Both the position numbers and the translations under genes were made by a program. Shown piece by piece: positions 33,702 to 44,049 of a stretch of DNA of 64,000 nt (position 1 is the first letter of the stretch; each line of letters opens with the position of its first letter). The stretch is from Poronia punctata. Lineage: Eukaryota > Ascomycota > Sordariomycetes > Xylariales > Xylariaceae. The stretch is taken from the NCBI GenBank assembly GCA_022579005.1, contig MU401496.1, positions 86,703 through 150,702 of the forward strand, given 5' to 3'. The notes below the pieces were generated by a model. It was not told the origin of the DNA. It saw only the letters and a list, made by a program, of their open reading frames with translations, and did no database searches.

Positions 33702-36221
33702 GTTAGGTTAGGTACCTTAGATAAGCGGCGTTTTACACTCCCCCCCCGGTCCTGACTTTTTTTTTCTGCTGCCTTTTTCTTTTTCTTTTACACAAGGTAG
33801 CGGCATATCACATTGTCTATGCATAAGTAGGTACTTACTTACATGCCACACGGCATCTCGGCTGGGAAAAGTAGAATCAAAATCAACCACCATCATCATC
33901 ATCATCATCATCATACAGGCCTAACCTTAGGTCTCTCAGCATTTCGGCACGGAACAGGGTAGAATAAGCTTCATCTTTGCAATCCAATCCAATCCATATG
34001 CATTGAATTTATAATCGTTGTGAAACGTCAAACATTTAACACATATCCCGCGATAGATGAATGTGATTACCCATGTAAAGACAGTGTCGACTATATATTT
34101 ATCGTGATTGGTTCCATACGAGCTCCTGACCTCTGTGTATATCTTGAACAAGGAAAATGATCCTTATCACTATAATTCAACACTATCGAGTTGCCGTATA
34201 TTGCTTCTATTTTTTCTGGTCATCGCAGACATACCTGCATATCAAAGACGCCAATTAAGTGAAGAGCAACTATATCTTCTCTATCTGTCGTGTCCCCCAT
34301 GTTCACCTAACTCACCTACCTATCAGTTAACCGGACCTCCTATCTGGACCTACCAAGGGATATAGCTAGTCTTTGATGCACGTGTGCATTTTGAGTACAG
34401 GTAGACAGGTGTACGAACATCACAACTAACCTACGTTCTAGACACATTTAACCTCACTAGTTTGACCTTGAGCCGCCGGAGATGTGTCTAGGAGGTTCAA
34501 CTCCGCGGGATGGGGATTATACGATACAGCCACCGGCGTAGATAGATCGGTCCAGGTTCGAGGTTAGAAAGTCAAAGAGGGCTAACCCTTTGATAAGGTT
34601 TCTCTAGAATCGTCACCTTGGCCCGTCATTAGTTGATAAGGTAGAAGGTAGAAAGAAGGCTTGAGGTTTTATGACCAAGACCGAGATTTCTCCTAATCTC
34701 GACTTCATTAAGCTGTCTCTCCTCACCCCGACTAAAGCCCGTTATCTTTTCTGCAAGATATGATAAACATTTATAGTGTTATGAATCTTATCATTTTCTT
34801 CCTTCCCGTCGATGGTATTGAAGATGCCAAGATATGGGGAGATAAATCGGGTTTCTTTCGTGAATTACTTACCCTATTTAGTATTTGGGCTGATTATTAG
34901 GTAGGTGAGATGAAAAAGGAACAGCTGCGAAAGGGTGGCGCGGCCGTACGAGTAGGTAGGGTATGTCGTCATAGTGCGTCTAGAGGACCTGTCGCCCACC
35001 CTGTTCCGCCGCTGTAGCGTGACGAAGGTGACTTGCGATAGACACTGGGCAGGAGTGACAGGATAGTATGGCATCGTCGTGATAATGGTGGTATCGACGA
35101 GATCTCATAACTCAATAACCCCAGATACTCAAGTAGATTGGTATTCGCCGGTCTGCGCAACTTTGACTTTGACTGTTTACTACGCGATTGAGGTGAGTGA
35201 GAGTACTTGATTGGCCAGCGCCCTTGTCAATAGTGTCGTCACTAAATGCAGCCGGACACTTTGTTCGACCGGGTTAGTACGAGCTGGTTGTGCAAACTAA
35301 AGAAGTGCCAGTAGGGCTGCCGAATGAGTTAATAAGCGCAGGAGAATGTCTTTTTATCTTGAGCGAAATACACGTAGGTGTTTTCGTCTAGGTATCACCT
35401 ACCCTGCAAATAAAATGCTCCCCACGAGTAGGTTATGTACACAGGAATGAACCTTTCAATCGAACAAGATCTTGCCGACTGGCAGTCTACTTCGGGCCAC
35501 CCGAGTGGTACCTACCATCACGTTGAAAAAAGACCCTGTTCTTGGCATTCTGGATCTTTTTGCGTGCCGTGCTATCCAGCTGAACAACGCGTGTAATCCT
35601 TACACTTGCCTACAGTAGTAGATTTTCGCTGTAAATCATCCCTTAGCGTCGGGGTTATAGGCAATTCCCACAGTTACACAAAGCGCCGTAGGCCTTGCTT
35701 GTTTTCCCTTGCGTGATCGAGCGGCCATACCATAAGAAGTGAGGAACCAATTAGCAACCGTCCATTTGCGTTTTGTGAGCAACTGGTTTCCTTGGGCAAA
35801 CCCTTATGTTGACTAGTATCGGGGTGCTTGGGCTAGAGAAGTCTAAAAGCGAAAAGGTAAACTAGCAAAAGCTCTTGGGGCAAAACCAACGATGCTAAAC
35901 TAATCGTGATGTATACTACCAGCCCCAGCAGGTCGGCCCCAGTGGAGAGTGTGGGGTGTCTAGGGAATGTTGCATCTTTTACTTGTAGATGAACTAACAT
36001 TTTACGAGGTGCCTGTGAGGTAAGGTGTTTATTGCATAGGTAGTATGGGTCCCGTATCTACTTGCAAATGGGTCCTTTGGCATGGTAAGGTACTTACAGA
36101 ATTTGTATGGGAAATTGACTGAACTAATAGAATTGCGCGCTTAATATTTTAGCCTTGTTACCTGACCTATTAACTTATTAACCTATTAACCTATTAACTT
36201 ATTAACTTATTTACTAACCCT
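33702..36221. other. Intergenic, no gene seen
   Basis: About 2.5 kb without a supportable gene. It has a C run at 33740-33746, a (CAT)n run at about 33890-33914, and a 10-bp period repeat (CTATTAACTT-like) at about 36166-36212 next to the transposon relic. Numerous AGGTAGGT/ACCTACC words occur. Confidence 0.6.
36166..36212. repeat. 10-bp tandem repeat CTATTAACTT/C
   Basis: Five imperfect copies of a 10-base unit, immediately 3' (on the minus strand) of the Tc1/mariner relic. It may mark the element's end or be a simple repeat that grew beside it. Confidence 0.7.
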
Positions 36222-37140
36222 TTAGTGCTTTGTGAAGCTACTATTTGCAGTAATTACGGCTTTGCAACGGTTAGGCATTTTTTTTAACAACCTTTTTAAA
36301 TAGGAATCTAGAATAGCTTTCTAAGCCTTCTTTACCTATGCTTTTAATATGTTATATAACGGCTTTTTAACATGACTATGATAGGCTTTTAAATGCTGCT
36401 TTAACCTATTTTATGCTGTTTTTATAGGGTTAAGGTTAGGTGAATAAGGTAGCTAGGTTATAATAGTAATACCCTTTTTAGCTAGGTTAACACTAGTCTT
36501 TTTAGCTGCATAGCTAGGGGCTTTGTCTTGTATAAAGGTTAACAAAATACCTGTTTCTTAATAGGTTTAACGAATTTAGCCGTTAATAATAAGTACAATT
36601 TGCTGCTGATAACTTTTTTTCCTTATTAACCCCTAGTCCTTTTCTTAAAAGACGTTAGGGCCTTTTTTATAGCTAGAAAAACAACCTTAAAATATTTAGC
36701 TTTGCTTTTGTTAGTACTTTAGAAGTACGCAGTTGTTAGCGTATTTTTTGCCCCTTTAACGCGTTATATAGGGCTTAGTGTAGTGGCCGCTGGTAACCTA
36801 GGTCTTGTTAGACTATAATACCTTAGCTTACTGCTTATAGGTCTATGTAACATACTTTTTAGCTTACTACAGTCGCTTTTGTTTATTTGTTTTTAAAAGC
36901 GGTAGCTTTAGCTTAGCAACGTACTGCTTAAAGCTATAGCTGCGAAGGGCTCTTTAAACGGTATACAGACTGTATTTTTTATTTAAAAAGACCTTTGCAA
37001 GCTTAGACTATGTTAAAAGGCGGTTAGACTTTGAAAATATAACAAAATTTATTAAATATTCTTTGTTTTCTGTTGTTATAGCTAGACTAGGTCCTTTTTA
37101 GCGGCGAGGACCTTGTGGAGCCTGCAGGGCCCTTTTGATC
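36222..37140 (-). mobile_element. RIP-damaged Tc1/mariner (D34E) transposase relic
   Basis: On the minus strand one frame, ending at TAA 36222-36224, keeps the C-terminal half of a Tc1/mariner DDE transposase. In order it shows IQDKAPSYAAKK (catalytic Asp codon 36525-36527), LPYSPNLNPIK (normally SPDLNPIE; third catalytic codon 36420-36422 now Lys), NRLKQHLKAYHSHVKK and, near the end, MPNRCKAVITAN. The spacing between the Asp and the Glu-equivalent position is exactly 34 residues. The frame is cut by several TAA/TAG codons, and Asp-to-Asn and Glu-to-Lys changes fit G-to-A (C-to-T on the other strand) mutation, as RIP produces. Upstream sequence to about 37140 is similarly AT-biased but too decayed to align by eye. 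Terminal repeats could not be fixed. Confidence 0.82.
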
Positions 37141-37259
37141 TAACCCCTTAAAAAACCAGTTTTTTTGTTTATTTTTGCAATGGTTATACCCCCCTTGGTG
37201 GATAGGGTCCGAATTTGGGCTTTATTTGCGTCGGTTAGGTGTTTGTAGCCCTTAGCTAT

Positions 37260-37465
37260 GGCTGGCAGGCAGGTAGGTCGGCAGGTAGGTAGGTAGGTTG
37301 GTAGGTTGGTTGGTAGGTAGGTTGGTTGGTAGGTAGGTAGGTTGGTTGGCAGATAGGTTGGCGGATAGGTTGGCAGATAGGTTGGCGGATAGGTTGGCAG
37401 ATAGGTTGGCAGGTAGGTTGGCAGGTAGGTTGGCAGGTAGGTTGGCAGGTAGGTTGGCAGGCTAT
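37260..37465. repeat. 12-bp minisatellite GGTTGGCAGGTA
   Basis: About 200 bases of AGGTAGGTTGG-type units. They become regular 12-mers (TTGGCAGGTAGG, with GGATA/AGATA variants) towards the 3' side. Purely repetitive, no coding potential. Confidence 0.9.
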
Positions 37466-37493
37466 GTTATATGGTGTTGAAAATAGCTGTAAT

Positions 37494-37595
37494 TCAGTTA
37501 GTTAGGTCAAAATTTAGTTAGTTAGGTTAAAATGCAGTTAGTTAGGTTAAAATGCAGTCAGTCTAGGTTAAAATGATTAGTTAGGTCTGAAAGCA
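37494..37595. repeat. 20-bp tandem repeat (CAGTTAGTTAGGTTAAAAT)
   Basis: About five imperfect copies of a roughly 20-base unit directly after the 12-bp minisatellite. Variants differ by one to three bases. No ORF. Confidence 0.85.
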
Positions 37596-38845
37596 CTTCT
37601 GAATGCCCTTACAGGTCGAAATTTAGTCATGTTGCATGGCAGTGAGGGGTGGGTCCGTTGAGTGGCCAGGCTGAGCACCACATGTACCCTTTTTTGCTAG
37701 GGGGGAAAATCCTTACCTAAATAAGTAATGATCGTCCCCCCCTTGCAAAAAAGTGACTTGCCGAATGAACACCTTACCTCGCAGGCCCCTCGTATGACCT
37801 TTCCGCAGCGGGGCGTGAATAATGATAGGTAGAAGCCCAGTTCATTCTTTGGGTCGCGAATGAGCCCCCGTGGCGTTGTGACATGGGATATGTTGCTCGA
37901 TGTTTTCACTAAAAACGAAATATACTCGTACACAGTAGGGAGGAGATAGGAGGCAGGAGGGGAAATCGCAAAGGGTACAAAATGTTAAAGTAGGTAGCAA
38001 TAAGTTGAGATCTTCTTTGCCTTGTTGGACAAGAATGATCGACAACATACGTACACGTACATACTTGCTTCAACCTGCGCTAAGTAAGAGCAACCCTTGT
38101 ACATACAGTATGCGACAAGTAGGTAATTCACGAGAGGGAAGTAGTCCACAAATCAAACGCCTTTCTACTGGGTGGACAGCTTTAGCCTCGATGGGTGCTA
38201 CCTATTCTAGAAGAGAAGGGTAAAACCGAAGTACATACAAAGATTCTGTCCCTGGTAGGCGCAACTGAAGATGAGAACACTGGAAGATAGCGGGATAGGT
38301 AGGTACCTACTTTCTGACTGAATGGAGACTCTTGTAGATACTTCGTTGTAGGGACTTCCTTGTAGTTAACAGGTTCAAGTACACCGGCGATAGAGGCTCC
38401 CCGCTTCCCAGCTACACCCTGCTGTACACCCTAGACTACACCCTTACACCCTTACCTGCCCAGATACAACTTTTCTCCTGGACAACAGCTTTACTCAAAT
38501 CCCACAGCAACAGATCTCCGGTAAAATCCCACGAGGCCACAGTGGGGACCTGAGAAATACAAAACCAAGCCCGCCCCCAGCGCCGTGGCTTTCTTGTTCC
38601 GTCTTTCCTAGAGTGTGCTCTGTACGGACTCTCCTGTACTATATATCGAGCCCTTGTATGATATTATCGTTAATATAGCCTCGACTTCCAACCCGCATCG
38701 GATCTCGTCGCATCATACCACCCAAGCAGGGCCCGAGTCCATTGCGACCATAGTATAATGTCATTGAGCCCCCTCTGCATCCAGACGTCGTATACTCTAT
38801 CCAGTATTCCGCTCTCTCAGCGCAGCTCTCTCTCTTGCTCTCAGT
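37596..38845. other. Intergenic and permease promoter
   Basis: No supportable gene. The 150 bases before 38846 are C/T-rich and end in repeated CTCTCT words, a common fungal leader. ACACCCT words repeat near 38403-38452. Confidence 0.55.
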
Positions 38846-40739
38846 ATGGCGGCAGTACCATCGAATGAAGCCGTCGACAACGGGTCCGGGTCCGTCGAGA
38901 AGGATTCCAGCATGGCCGATTCGATTCGTTATGCCGAGGATAACAAAGACCAGTTGCACCGACATCTTGGTAACCGACAGATTCAACTGATCGCCATCGG
39001 CGGCACTATCGGTACCGGTCTCTTTGTCAGCATCGGCGGTGGCCTGGTCAAGGGCGGCCCCGCCAGCCTGCTGCTCGGCTATTCCCTCCATGCGCTCATG
39101 GTGTGTCTGATCAACAACTCGCTGGCCGAGATGGTTTGTTACATGCCCGTCAGTGGCTCATTCATTCGAATGTCCGGTCGATGGGTTGACGACGCCCTTG
39201 GATTCCTTGCCGGATGGAACTTTTTCTTATACGAAGCCATCCTTATCCCGTTCGAAATAACGGCCCTGAATCTGGTCCTCACTTTCTGGACGGACAAGAT
39301 ACCGGTCGCCGCTATATGTGTCATTGTCATCATACTTTACGCGTAAGGAAATTTGATACGAGCTCCCACGTCAAAATTGTCTTTACTAACCCGCGCACAG
39401 AATTATTAACATTGCTGCGGTAAAATACTATGGGTGAGTTTAGTTCATCTATCCTTTTTGTATCTTTGGGGGCAGGCTTGAAACAGGACGGCCGTACGAA
39501 GATTGGCAATACCACCGCTCGCATGGAACCGATTTCCTCCGCAACGATCTCTCGCGTCGAGCATAGGGACGAGGGCTAACTTCTAACAGTGAAGCGGAAT
39601 TTTGGCTTGCTTCCGGCAAGCTACTACTCATTCTGATCGTATTCTTCTTCACCTTCATCACTGCGGTCGGCGGAAACCCACAACACGAACCATACGGATT
39701 TAGATACTGGTACTCACCCGGTGCGTTCAACGAATATATCCACAAGGGTGCACTTGGTCGATTCGAAGGCTTTCTCGGCTCGCTATTCTCAGCCTGTTTC
39801 ACCGTTGTCGGTCCCGAATATCTCGGCATGGTGGCGGGCGAAACCGAGCGCCCTCGCGTCTACCTCAAGAACGGCTTCAAGACGGTCTACTGGCGATTTT
39901 TCGTGTTCTTCGTCCTCGGTGCGCTAGCCGTCGGCATCGTCATCCCTTCCAACTCGCAGAAGCTGATAAATAACGGCTCCGGTACTGCCGAGGGCTCTCC
40001 TTACGTCATTGCTATGCAGAATATGGGAGTTGCCGTGCTGCCACATATCGTGAACGCGCTCCTGCTCACCAGTATCTTCAGCGCTGGAAATGCCTACGTT
40101 TACTGTGCCATGCGATCCTTGTACGGCCTGGCTTGTGATGGCCACGCCCCGCGCATCTTCAAGAAGACGATGAAGAACGGAATTCCCATCTATGCCTTCG
40201 CGGTTGTCATGATCTTCCCCTTCATCTCTTTTCTCCAAGTATCGGGAAACACAGCGCAAGCCGTAACCTGGCTGCAGGCCGTGACGAATGGTGCGACAAT
40301 GATCAACTACATCATCATGAGCTTGACGTACATCTTTTTCTACAGGGCTTGCAAGGCGCAGGGCATTGATCGAAAGACTATGCCTTACTGCGGTTGGTTC
40401 CAGCCGTACTGCGCCTACATCACCTTTGTGTACATGATTATCATTGAGGGGATTTTCGGATACACCGTGTTCCTCCCTGGTAGGTGGAATGTGGGCGATT
40501 TCTTCGCCCCTTACACCATGGCTCTCGTCGCCATCCTATTGTACTTTGGCTGGAAGATTGTGAAGCGCACCAAGTTTGTCAAGCCCTTGGAGGCCGATCT
40601 TGTCTGGGAGAAACCCCAGATCGACGCATACGAGGCTAGCTTTACGGAACCCGCAACAAGGCTTCGCGATGATATGTGGGCCATGTTGAGCGGGAAGAAG
40701 AGGAGAAAGGAAAACCACATGGGAGAGGATATCAGCTAA
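38846..40739 (+). CDS. Amino-acid permease (APC superfamily, yeast AAT type, Agp2-like)
   Basis: Exons 38846-39342, 39401-39433 and 39590-40739 give about 559 aa. The hydrophilic N-terminus leads into LHRHLGNRQIQLIAIGGTIGTGLFVSIGGGL, the conserved TM1 region of fungal amino-acid permeases. MPVSGSFIRMSGRWVDDALGFLAGWNFFLYEAILIPFE and VAGETERPR are further family segments, and about twelve hydrophobic helices are present. The VCYMPVSGSFIR/GRWVDDA wording is closer to yeast Agp2 than to Gap1-like proteins. Transport of carnitine, polyamines or amino acids is therefore possible. The C-terminus is short and Lys-rich and ends a few residues after MLSGKKRRKEN. A 33-base middle exon encodes the segment ending in VKYYG. 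Intron 1 is 58 bases and intron 2 is 156 bases. Confidence 0.9.
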
Positions 40740-41055
40740 CCTGACTAAAAGATTGGGCATGTTCTTCTGTATGAGTTTGAAAGGGGACGGTTATTGTATA
40801 CTTGATGTGTCTTGGATGAGGCTTGAGCTTGGCGCTACGTACATTCTGGATTTTCTTGGATCAAAAATATACCCAACGGTGGCCTTGTATGGCTCGAATA
40901 GGAAATCCAAGAGACGAGAAAGTCTGGGATATGTTTAAAATTATCATTACTTTCAATCCGGTTTTCTTGTGATGGCTTGTTATCGACTATCAGGACCCTT
41001 CTCGTAGGGTCATCTCACTACTACTACCCGAGACATCTTATCACAACAACAGGCT
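40740..41055. other. Convergent intergenic region
   Basis: Holds the 3' UTRs of the permease and of the oppositely oriented regulator. No gene or structured RNA seen. Confidence 0.6.
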
Positions 41056-43026
41056 TCAGACAATCAAACAATCAATCTTCAATCCCCGCAATCGCGAAAG
41101 CCAATCCTGTTCGGCCTCCAACATCTCATCTCTCAATTTCCAAATCTCCCTCAACGTCTCGATAGCCGAAGTCAACAAGTTCCAAGGACAAATATCCCGC
41201 ATAGCGCGCAATCGTTCACTGACGCGGGACCGATGAATATCTGAGACGGCGTCTACGCCGGTCAGGAAGAGAGGCCAGACGGTGAATTTGAAGATGGCGC
41301 TCGTCTTGGGGATGAAGGAGAGATGGTGGAGGATGGATGATACTAATTCCTCGCTGCTCGGTATCGGTATGGTGATTGTGGGCGAGGTGGTAGGAAGAAG
41401 GGAAGAAAGGTGTGGGGCGACTAGTAAGATGTATAAACACACGGCAGCGCGATATGTGGCTGCTATGTGACGACGGACTTTTAATAACTCGTCTTGATCG
41501 GATTCCGCGGTGATGCGCAAGATGCCGATGACGTGGGTGGATACGCCGGATGCCCAGGTGTCGATGTTGAAGGTTGAGGCTTCGTGGAGGAGGGTTAGGT
41601 ATTCCTTTGTCATCGTTTGGGGGGACGATGAGTAGTGGTGGGAGTGGTGGTTGAGTTTGAGTTTGAGGTATTGAGTTATGCGGGAGGCTCGGAGGACGAT
41701 TCCCATCAGAAGGGTTGGACAGCTGTGATAGCTGTTTGCTTCGGTGCGGGAAAGGATTTTCAGGACTTTTGTTACGTCCCATGTTAGGATTTGGGTGGAA
41801 AAGTCGAAATCGGGAGTCTGATTCTTGTCCGGGGATGAAGAGGGTGATGGTTGTCGATGTTGATGAGATGATGAGGATGAGGAAGAAACCAAAGTTCCGA
41901 TGGCGCAGTTCCATATTAGATATGCTATAGTGTCGGAAGCGACGTAATCGCATGCGGTAAGAGGTTGTTGATCTATCATCCCTTGCTGCTGATACTCGTA
42001 TGTCGCTGCTTCTTCCTCGGACGTCGTGATAGGAGGCCGAACAGTAGTAGTACCATGCGTAAACGTAGAAAAGGGGCCCGAGTACATGTAGTTTTTGTCT
42101 GCGACATGTGCAAATGACAGTGTTGAGAGGCCATGATACGATAAAAGTCGGCCGGCGGCTGTCAGATGACCTTTCCAATCTTCCCTTCCCGAGTCGATGA
42201 GGGTAAAGTTGACGAAGAAGAGAACGGTGGCGAGTAAAGCGTCTTGGTCTGCTTGTTGTTGTTTTTGTTGTTGCCGTCCCCTAGACTCTTCTTTACCGGT
42301 TTGTTTTTGTTGAATTATTGTTATTAGTCCCCTGATGGCTTTTTGTCTTGCGTTCAAGGCATCTATGAGTGCAGCCCGAGCAAGGGGAGAGTAGACGGTC
42401 GTCTTTAGAGACGTGGTATTATTACTGAGAGTGTTATAATAGTGTACTGCCGATACTGCAATGATTATCTGTTGCAAGTAGGGGTAAGTCTGGGACATGG
42501 GAATGAGTTCCCGAAACGGGTTTGTCCCTAGCTCGGCCGAATCATGGATGACTAGATCTTGACAAAATCGAAAGGAAACTACATGGAGTGTTAGTCCGGT
42601 TTCTCTTTCCCCCGTTGACATGAGAGGAGAATATGCGGACGTACAATAGGACATATACCGCCGGGAAGATGCATCAAGATCCTGGAGTAGAGGATCGGCA
42701 ATGGAAACAACAAAGGGCTTGATGAGTTGGTCGTCTCCTAGTAACCCCAAAGCATCCGATTCCTCATGATATGAGCGTGTGCGCCGGTCTACATCACATA
42801 TGGCACCGGCACTGGAACTATAGGATGTTGCGGAGACGGCCGGAGTGATACTCCGTCCATGACCAACTTGACTGCCGACGGTTTTTTCGGAATCGACCCA
42901 TCGGTACAGTTGACCGTAGCCCAGACATTCCTGCCCGGTCTTGGCACACTTGTAGCACGTTGGTACCGATCTGTCGCACCGGAGCCGGCGTCTTCGGCAG
43001 TTGTGGCAGGCTTTCCGTTCACTCAT
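41056..43026 (-). CDS. Zn2Cys6 transcription factor, ARCA/Acr-2-like
   Basis: The N-terminus carries the Zn2Cys6 cluster, with Cys spacing C-x2-C-x6-C-x5-C-x2-C-x6-C (KACHNCRRRRLRCDRSVPTCYKC, then GQECLGYG). The following LYRWVDSEK is typical of the ARCA/acriflavine-sensitivity group. A fungal-specific transcription-factor domain follows (FCQDLVIHDSAE, NPFRELIPM). The reading frame is open for 656 codons. I infer a hidden in-frame intron of 66 bases at 42644-42579 (GTACGT, branch-like CTAAC, TAG). Removing it restores a smooth family match around SYFSFRFCQDLV and gives about 634 aa (exons 43026-42645 and 42578-41056). Long His/Ser and Gln-rich stretches lie in the middle. It is divergent from the MFS transporter 1 kb away and may control it. 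Confidence 0.9.
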   Translation of the reverse strand: MSERKACHNCRRRRLRCDRSVPTCYKCAKTGQECLGYGQLYRWVDSEKTVGSQVGHGRSITPAVSATSYSSSAGAICDVDRRTRSYHEESDALGLLGDDQLIKPFVVSIADPLLQDLDASSRRYMSYCTSAYSPLMSTGERETGLTLHVVSFRFCQDLVIHDSAELGTNPFRELIPMSQTYPYLQQIIIAVSAVHYYNTLSNNTTSLKTTVYSPLARAALIDALNARQKAIRGLITIIQQKQTGKEESRGRQQQKQQQADQDALLATVLFFVNFTLIDSGREDWKGHLTAAGRLLSYHGLSTLSFAHVADKNYMYSGPFSTFTHGTTTVRPPITTSEEEAATYEYQQQGMIDQQPLTACDYVASDTIAYLIWNCAIGTLVSSSSSSSHQHRQPSPSSSPDKNQTPDFDFSTQILTWDVTKVLKILSRTEANSYHSCPTLLMGIVLRASRITQYLKLKLNHHSHHYSSSPQTMTKEYLTLLHEASTFNIDTWASGVSTHVIGILRITAESDQDELLKVRRHIAATYRAAVCLYILLVAPHLSSLLPTTSPTITIPIPSSEELVSSILHHLSFIPKTSAIFKFTVWPLFLTGVDAVSDIHRSRVSERLRAMRDICPWNLLTSAIETLREIWKLRDEMLEAEQDWLSRLRGLKIDCLIV

Positions 43027-44049
43027 AGATCAGTTAGATGAGCAAGCGCGTCACTTTGTGAGCAATAGCATGAGAGGACATCCGGTGTCGTTCAAATTTA
43101 GTGTAGGGCATGGAGAACCGGGGGGGGGGCTAGAATAGCCAATTGCAAGTACGCACGTAATTCGAGTGAGTAATACGAAACAAGACGCCTGACTAGTGAG
43201 TATCGGATTCGGGAATATCCCTGCGTTACGTGTAATGTAAATGCTTCAGATGAAGGGCCAAGTTCCAACTGGTTACGCAAAGTTTCGCGGTATATTTCTT
43301 CTTCCAGGCAAACAGAAGACAAACCTCACATACCAACAGGCTACATGATCATGCAGGCAAAAGACAACATCATGTCTAGACCAGTCTGTAGCAAGTACAG
43401 AGCTAGGGGAGTACTAGTTGCACATGTGCGGAAGGTGTGTTTGTCAGAGTTGGGAAGTACATGTACATGTGCACGTGCTTGTATGTACATGTACGTGTAG
43501 ATGAACTATTATGTAACGGTTAAAAAATGGAGCAAGTTCTTTGATCTAGACCGGATAGGGAAGCCAAGATGCAAGTAATGCATGAAGGAAAAAAAGAAAA
43601 AAAAAGGAAGAGATGTCGAAATGCTTGGCATTGACAGCCTTTGTTACATTTTCAGTGGGCACTTTTCAACGGGCACACAGGAAGCAACAAAGCGGCCTAT
43701 TACAGGTACCTACACCTCGATGACTTCTTCCATTTCTACACGTAAGCGGCCAGCCGAGTCAGCAAACAACCTTATTCTCTATTTGGTATCGAAATGGCAA
43801 ATTGTACTGCTGCGTGGGGCCGTTGTACGGGGCCGGCCACCTACTACGGTAGTCCTAGTTCCTTAGCCTTTGAAGAATCTACAATTTCTACCTCTGACGA
43901 ACTTTTTGTTTGTCTTTATATATAACAACGGAGCATGGCCGGCTTCAGGTTTTCCAACATGGCGGGGTCAGACCATTATTTCAAAAATAAACCTCACCAC
44001 TCTCTCCCGAGTCCTGACTGAGTTTGCTGTAAGCAAGGCAAACAACATC
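43027..44049. promoter_or_regulatory. Divergent promoter region between regulator and MFS gene
   Basis: This 1-kb region separates two divergent starts. It contains a dense palindromic patch at about 43457-43499 (ACATGTACATGT, CACGTG at 43472-43477, GTACATGTAC) and CGG-GG-CCG at 43828-43835, a CGG/CCG inverted pair of the kind Zn2Cys6 dimers bind. No gene is seen inside. Regulation through these sites is inference. Confidence 0.45.

Noticed and set aside
34430..34515. GGTTCAACTCC resembling a tRNA T-arm
   Set aside because: The T stem is at most three to four pairs and no cloverleaf is present.
41216..42178. 320-codon frame within the Zn2Cys6 regulator in another phase
   Set aside because: His/Ser/Pro/Arg-rich low complexity caused by CAT/TCC repeats; the other frame carries the family match.
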